From Aquirufa nivalisilvae (GTDB lineage: Bacteria > Bacteroidota > Bacteroidia > Cytophagales > Spirosomataceae), in assembly GCF_004307455.1 (NCBI RefSeq), contig NZ_SEWX01000006.1, positions 59,973 to 123,972 on the forward strand: a DNA stretch of 64,000 bases, in the 5' to 3' direction. This document shows positions 62,101 to 64,000 of this stretch, one piece after another; position 1 is the first letter of the stretch; the number at the start of each line of letters is the position of its first letter. A program made the position numbers and the translations under genes. The notes below the pieces were generated by a model. It saw only the letters and a program-made list of their open reading frames with translations. It ran no database searches and was not told the origin of the DNA.

Positions 62101-64000
62101 AAGCTACTGCTTACAGTCACATTGTTCGTACTAGCATCAAAGCCTGTCACTACATTGCCATAAGCATCTAATGCTGTTAAGGTATTTGTACCACTAAATG
62201 CTGTACCACTTGATTGAGAAGCAGCTAATGTCAAGCCAAATTTGGAGAAAGAACCTACTCCTACTGTGATAGCCAAACGATCAGCACCCGAAGCTGTCAA
62301 TGTTCCATCACTTACAACGATATTAACCGCTTCAGCTAAATACAAGGCCAAGTTGGTTGTTGCTACACCATTCGTAAATGTGATAGTTGCTGCTGTACCT
62401 AAGCTAATTTGATTCGAATTCTTATCTGTTACTTTAGGTGTCGTAACCGGACTCAATGAGCTATTCGCTCCTGAGAAGGTAAGCGACTTATCGCCAGTAT
62501 ATGATGTAATTGTATTGCCACTAGCATCTTTCGCCGTGATTGTAATCGTTTGACTCGTGCCTGCTGTCTGCGTGCCACTTCCTGTGATTACAAACTTATT
62601 GGCTGAACCTGGGTTAATCGTAATGCTTCCACTTGTTACGGCTGTTCCGCTCGCTGGGGTAAACGTGAATGTTCCTGAACCTACCGCTCCTGTATACTTC
62701 AAGCCTAAGCTTGTCAAGTTCGCTACTCCACTCACAAAGTCACCCGCATTGCTCAACTTAGTCGTGCCACTTAAGCCACTGATACTACCACTTAAGCTCG
62801 TGCTTACGGTAATGTTATTTCCTGAGGCATCAAAGCCTGTCACCACGTTGCCATAAGCATCCAAGGCTGTTAAGCTATTCGTTCCTGTAAAACCTACTCC
62901 GTTGATCTGTGGTCCTGCTAAGCTCAAGGCTAATTTGCTGAATACCGCTGGGCTAACACTCACACTCAAGCGATCGGATCCACTCGTTGTTACTGAACCA
63001 TCAGTAGCTACGATCAAGGCCGACTCTACTTTGTATAAGCTCATGCTTACTGTCGCTACTCCATTACTAAAGCTCACACTGGTCGCTGTACCAAAGTCTG
63101 TACTTGCTACAGTTGGATTAGTTGCAGGGCTGCTTGATGCATTAGCTCCACTGAACGTAATCGATTTAGCTCCCGTATAAGCTGTCGCTGTATTTCCACT
63201 CGCATCTTTGGCTGTAATCGTGATGTTTTGACTACCACCTGCTGTCTGTGTGCCTGTTCCTGTCACAATGAACTTCGTAGCAGAACCTGCCATGATTACA
63301 ACATTAGCGCTCGTTACGGCTGTTCCGGTCGCTGGGGTGAACGTGAACGTACCTGTACCCGAAGTACCTGTGTACGTTAAATTGCTTATGTTAGCTATTC
63401 CACTCACGAAATCACCTGATCCCGTCAATTTATTTATTCCAGACAATCCAGTAATAGTTCCTGTCAGACTGCTCGTTACCGTAACATTATTAGATGATGC
63501 ATCAAAGCCAGTCACAGTGTTACCATATGCGTCTTTCGCAGTTAAAGTATTAGTTCCTCCGAAAGTAAATCCAGTACCACTTTGTTGCGGACTACTTATC
63601 GTAACAACAAAAGTTGAGAAAGTGCCAGCAGAAACTGATACCGATAAGCGGTCTGAACCTGCTGCTGATAGACTTCCATCCGTAGCTGCTAATACCGCTG
63701 ATTCTACTTGGTACAAGCTCAAGCTCGCTGTCGCTACTCCATTACTAAACGTCACATTCGTAGCTGTGCCCACATTCGTGCCGCCAACCGTTGGGTTGGT
63801 CACTGGACTGCTTGATGCACTAGCTCCACTAAAGGTAAGCGACTTAACTCCCGTATAACCTGTTGCGGTGTTACCACTCGCATCTTTCGCTGTGATTGTT
63901 ATCGTTTGACTAGTACCCGCTGTCTGTGTACCTGTTCCGGTGATAATCAATTTCGTAGCAGTACCTGAATTAATCGTCAATGATGATGATGTTACTGGCG
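53106..64000 (-). CDS. Giant surface protein 3: at least 9 Ig-like repeat pairs, TSP3-like region, T9SS type B sorting domain (N-terminus outside window)
   Basis: Open across the whole stretch, more than 3630 codons, with no start in the window. From its N-terminal side: nine canonical pairs of about 227 residues (GTGTQTAG..QTITITAKD...SGTNKLT..DFVNGVANLTSLG...FTFTPATGTA), then two invasin-like 104-residue units (TLTPTTANIFADG...GTYTATVSS) between pairs 8 and 9, then two diverged Ig-like units, then the TSP3-like region (about 53470-55990) and a CHU_C domain (GFSPNGDGVNDKFVIPG, IFNRWGNIVYE). Two adjacent pairs are almost identical in DNA. Probably an adhesin or filament-like surface protein, exported by the T9SS. 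Confidence 0.88.
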   Translation of the reverse strand, partial: PVTSSSLTINSGTATKLIITGTGTQTAGTSQTITITAKDASGNTATGYTGVKSLTFSGASASSSPVTNPTVGGTNVGTATNVTFSNGVATASLSLYQVESAVLAATDGSLSAAGSDRLSVSVSAGTFSTFVVTISSPQQSGTGFTFGGTNTLTAKDAYGNTVTGFDASSNNVTVTSSLTGTITGLSGINKLTGSGDFVSGIANISNLTYTGTSGTGTFTFTPATGTAVTSANVVIMAGSATKFIVTGTGTQTAGGSQNITITAKDASGNTATAYTGAKSITFSGANASSSPATNPTVASTDFGTATSVSFSNGVATVSMSLYKVESALIVATDGSVTTSGSDRLSVSVSPAVFSKLALSLAGPQINGVGFTGTNSLTALDAYGNVVTGFDASGNNITVSTSLSGSISGLSGTTKLSNAGDFVSGVANLTSLGLKYTGAVGSGTFTFTPASGTAVTSGSITINPGSANKFVITGSGTQTAGTSQTITITAKDASGNTITSYTGDKSLTFSGANSSLSPVTTPKVTDKNSNQISLGTAATITFTNGVATTNLALYLAEAVNIVVSDGTLTASGADRLAITVGVGSFSKFGLTLAASQSSGTAFSGTNTLTALDAYGNVVTGFDASTNNVTVSSSLTGSISGLSGTNKLTSASDFVNGVANLSSLGLTFTGTSGTGTFTFTPATGLAVTSSNVSVSSGSATRLIISGASTQTAGVAQTITITAKDANGNIVTSFTGDKTLVFSGASLSPNGNFTASATNKTAVATNFGSNTVVTFNNGVASSSLVLYAAETANVAASTAGITASSGSDRLAVTVSSGTFSQLTVSLAASQSNAIAWTGTNTLTAKDAYGNIVTTFNAASNVITVSSSLTGNISGLSGINKLNAAGDFVNGVANLSSLGIVYSGLAGSVNFTFTPTSGSASSGGPVTINPGALNKLIVTGSATQIAGTAQTITLTAKDSGGNTITSYTGTKSLTFSGAAASSLPVTNPTVGSTAFGSATSVVFTNGVATASMNLYRVENAVIAVSDGTISSTGTDRLAVTVNPAVFNKLQVTLASTQANGVAFTGTNTLTAMDAYGNVETSFDASANNISVTTSLTGSISGLSGTNKLTNVGDFVNGVANLTSLGLKFTGTSGTGTLTFTPATGTAVTSTNVTFTSGSVSKFIVTGAANQVAGVAQTITITAKDASGNTVTSYTGAKLLTFSGANPSTSPVTKAKVAGVDVETETTITFSNGVATASMILYQVETANVAVTDGSVLAEGTDRLTVAVTAGNFSKFALALVSPQNSSETFKGINTLTAQDAYGNIVTGFSAATNNVTVSTSLVGTISGLSGTNKLNAAGDFVNGVANLTSLGMIYTGSPGTGTFTFTPSTGTAITSGNIIINGGDATKLVITSAASTVAAGVAQSIIITAKDTNGNTSTIYTGTKSLVFSGANSSASPATSPIATSIAFGTATPVTFVNGVATLNVTLYKAETALIAATDGTISSAGADRLSLSVTPSTFSKLAVSLASPQNSAVAFTGTNTLTAQDAYGNTVTGFSAATNNVTVSTSLSGVISGLFGANKLNAAGDFVNGVANLTSLGMIYTGNPGTGTFTFTPNTGTAITSGNILINGGVATKFVITSAASTVAAGVAQSIIITAKDTNGNTSTIYTGTKSLIFSGANSSASPATSPIATSIAFGTATPVTFVNGVATLNVTLFKAETALIEATDGTISSTGADRLSLSVTPSTFSKLAVSLASPQNSAVAFTGTNTLTAQDAYGNTVTGFSAATNNITVTTSLAGTISGLSGTNKLTSATDFVAGVSSLTGLTYAGVTGTGTFTFTPASGTAATSTSIVINTNVASAATSTLTPISASLVASGVSQTLTVTAKDALGNAITTGGATVVITKLSGVGTVSAVTDNANGTYTATVSSLIAGTGVFVATINANPVLSGTASQTQASITFTVGAVNATVSTLTPTTANIFADGSTQTLTVTAKDLNGNAITTGGATVLITKSSGVGTVSAVTDNGNGTYTATVSSNTPGTGVFVASINGNPVLSGNSSQTTASITFNTGAATKLIITGSGTQTAGGQQIITITAKDASGNTALGYTGSKLVTFSGATSSASPVTAPSIDGTNMGTATSLNFSQGVATAVMRLYKAETATISASEGTIATIGTDRLTVAVSTATMSKFELNLSSPQVAGQAFVGVNTLTAQDAFGNIITNFNASSNNVTVSTNSLGTISGLSGTNKLNAATDFVNGVANLTSLGLIYTGETGAVTFTFTASTGATVTSPSITLSSGEAAKIKLSTIANHVAGLPQTITATLVDVTNNPVKATANGVITLTVKTGTGTLTGTVSATLLAGSSSVEISGWSYTKSETGVVLLATGSGLTSNNVTGKTGESNAFNVTAGAPANFIIKSNNNTVRAGLKLTIDIFAVDQYQNTITDFKQDLLMAFAGASISPNRNAMPQIGLSQTSTASIPSDSKPQSRVESSKKTTNSTVNILSSATGGASLANAKTGTGSANLVLDGFTPFGSDVMVKFVNGVATLELVLFAAEVANLDARTVNGSIVTKPENKLPITVVPDKFNTLEVKLDPVQESGKPITGSMTAVDEWGNVVKTFNAAENPVKIVVTSVSGTTSTSQSTYVLSKPTDFSQGVADFSVLGITYKEATSGSSKFTITPTEGAAVQTPEIVVVSPDTDGDSVTDEQELIDKTDVNDGCSYLMSSFVLSKTSASWKAMDCDGDGSPNGTDVEPSNACSGGVAGYIPPKGSVGYAKYFAGDCDSDGISNEMECNGGYLGTGSCQDFDSDGIPNFLDPDSDNDGILDMIEKNIDSDGDGHANYLDLDSDNDGILDSQERSYDTDGDGVMNFLDIDSDNDGILDAWEGTDNKRGTIDDNYDGRVDKNGSRPDVNGNGLADFLEGNPAPVPDTDKDGTPDYIDLDSDGDGIADKIELTNDPDKDGKPNYRDKDSDGDWLGDSDERDTDNDGDRIPNYLDADSDGDGIPDAWEGKDKCRECDNSNDDNDNGWDDRGEYKAVIDTDKDGSPDFLDLDSDNDCIPDGVEGGADWDQDKLANFRDTDSDGDGILDIVEVGDCNKPWDTDGDGLKNFEDTDSDGDGIPDAIEAGKDLSKPVDTDGDGIPDMLDLDSDNDTIPDKVEVGSDVWKPLDTDKDGKDDFRDTDSDNDTVADRMEVGPNPNMPRDSDKDGLPDYRDTDSDNDTMPDGVEVGIINGVPVDTDKDGLADMIDTDSDNDGIPDSIEAGMVPLVPLDSDGDLLPDYRDTDSDNDGILDSIEVGPDVNNPLNTDGDFLKDGSPKYDYRDTDSDNDGIPDFIEAGANPLKPQDSDGDNLPDYRELDADNDGIPDSVEAGKDPMIPVDSDKDGKADYTDTDSDNDTISDRIEAGDNPKVPVDTDKDGLPDYLDLDTDGDTIPDKVEVGPDPTKPLDTDKDGIYDFRDLDSDGDGIPDKIEAGKNPNIPDDTDGDGLPDYRDTDSDNNGISDKEEVGPDPLHPIDTDGDGIPDYKDPDDDGDGIPDKLEDDLNYGALPDCDHDGIPNSKDKDICEPFVTQGFSPNGDGVNDKFVIPGIMSMPNHHLTIFNRWGNIVYEIDNYKNDWGGEIPKGVGIVQGEGTITDGVYFYIIDFKGAKPNIQSFIYVNRLDK
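53470..55990 (-). repeat. TSP3-like Ca-binding repeat region of surface protein 3
   Basis: Tandem D-x-D-x-D-G-x-x-D units, about 23 of them, the same kind as in proteins 1 and 2. The Cys insert is KCREC at about 55035-55065. Confidence 0.85.
57050..64000 (-). repeat. Tandem Ig-like 227-aa (681-bp) repeat array in surface protein 3
   Basis: Nine recognisable copies of a two-domain unit. Period is 681 bases where copies are most alike; 58720-59165 and 59401-59846 match almost base for base, and a third copy starts at about 60082. Two 312-base invasin-like units lie at about 57880-58515. The array continues past the window edge. Confidence 0.85.

Noticed and set aside
57050..63900. Plus-strand frames opposite the Ig-like array (Val/Leu/Pro-rich)
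   Set aside because: Antisense shadows of the repetitive adhesin gene; periodicity follows the 681-base repeat.

Overview
The window looks like chromosomal DNA of a Bacteroidota, most likely a Cytophagales-type freshwater or environmental bacterium. The evidence is type IX secretion parts (PorP/SprF-like and PorD-like proteins), cargo with type A and type B (CHU_C) T9SS sorting domains, a Bacteroidetes-type RNA polymerase omega subunit, OstA-like and DUF4835/DUF2911/DUF3667 proteins, weak Shine-Dalgarno sites and TAnnTTTG-like -7 boxes. Base composition is AT-rich overall. Genus cannot be fixed from sequence reading alone.

Layout. 1-336 is the 5' part of a secreted sialidase, divergent from mscL (560-913). 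915-6680 (minus) holds the 2-oxoglutarate dehydrogenase genes sucA-odhB-lpd, with a terminator-like hairpin before lpd. 6927-8816 is a PorP/SprF-like plus DUF3667 pair. Then come htpG (+), a small T9SS cargo protein, an OstA-like LPS-transport protein and, divergent from it, tilS. 14545-16686 holds an alpha/beta hydrolase and an ArsR regulator coupled to an SRPBCC-VOC fusion. 17020-19847 (minus) is a TPP-riboswitch operon with unusual content: methyltransferase, HypE/PurM-like ATP-binding protein, degenerate ThiE-like protein and Trm112-like zinc ribbon. 19987-27869 (minus) is a long envelope/housekeeping run: FKBP isomerase, C-terminal processing protease, inositol-monophosphatase family protein, a 52-aa FeoB-associated-type Cys-rich membrane protein (not previously called because of its size), ABC exporter, bamD, rpoZ and porD. 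28110-32747 (+) holds atpA, atpG, a DUF2911 protein and hflX.

32940-37929 (minus) is a compact, visibly more AT-rich accessory operon: XRE regulator, DNA methyltransferase, a protein with two GHKL ATPase modules (MutL/Hsp90/MORC-like N-terminus, histidine-kinase C-terminus) and a receiver-domain protein with an unknown C-terminal half. It looks like a restriction-modification-derived defence system rewired as a two-component system, and is the best candidate in the window for a poorly described system. A copper-type P1B ATPase follows (38149-40521).

40522-41640 has no protein gene. It holds a large imperfect inverted-repeat element, a 62-bp direct duplication that includes the 3' end of a tRNA-Arg(CCU), a degenerate tRNA copy and the intact tRNA. 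A secreted glycoside-hydrolase-like protein and a metallophosphoesterase follow.

44393-64000 (minus) is almost entirely three consecutive giant paralogous surface proteins (1385, 1343 and more than 3630 aa, the last cut at its N-terminus by the window edge). Each has Ig-like repeats, then a long Asp-rich thrombospondin-type-3-like calcium-binding region, then a CHU_C type B sorting domain. Terminators sit between them. The porP, porD and bamD-like genes elsewhere in the window belong to, or are likely to serve, the same outer-membrane/T9SS export pathway that would place these proteins on the surface.
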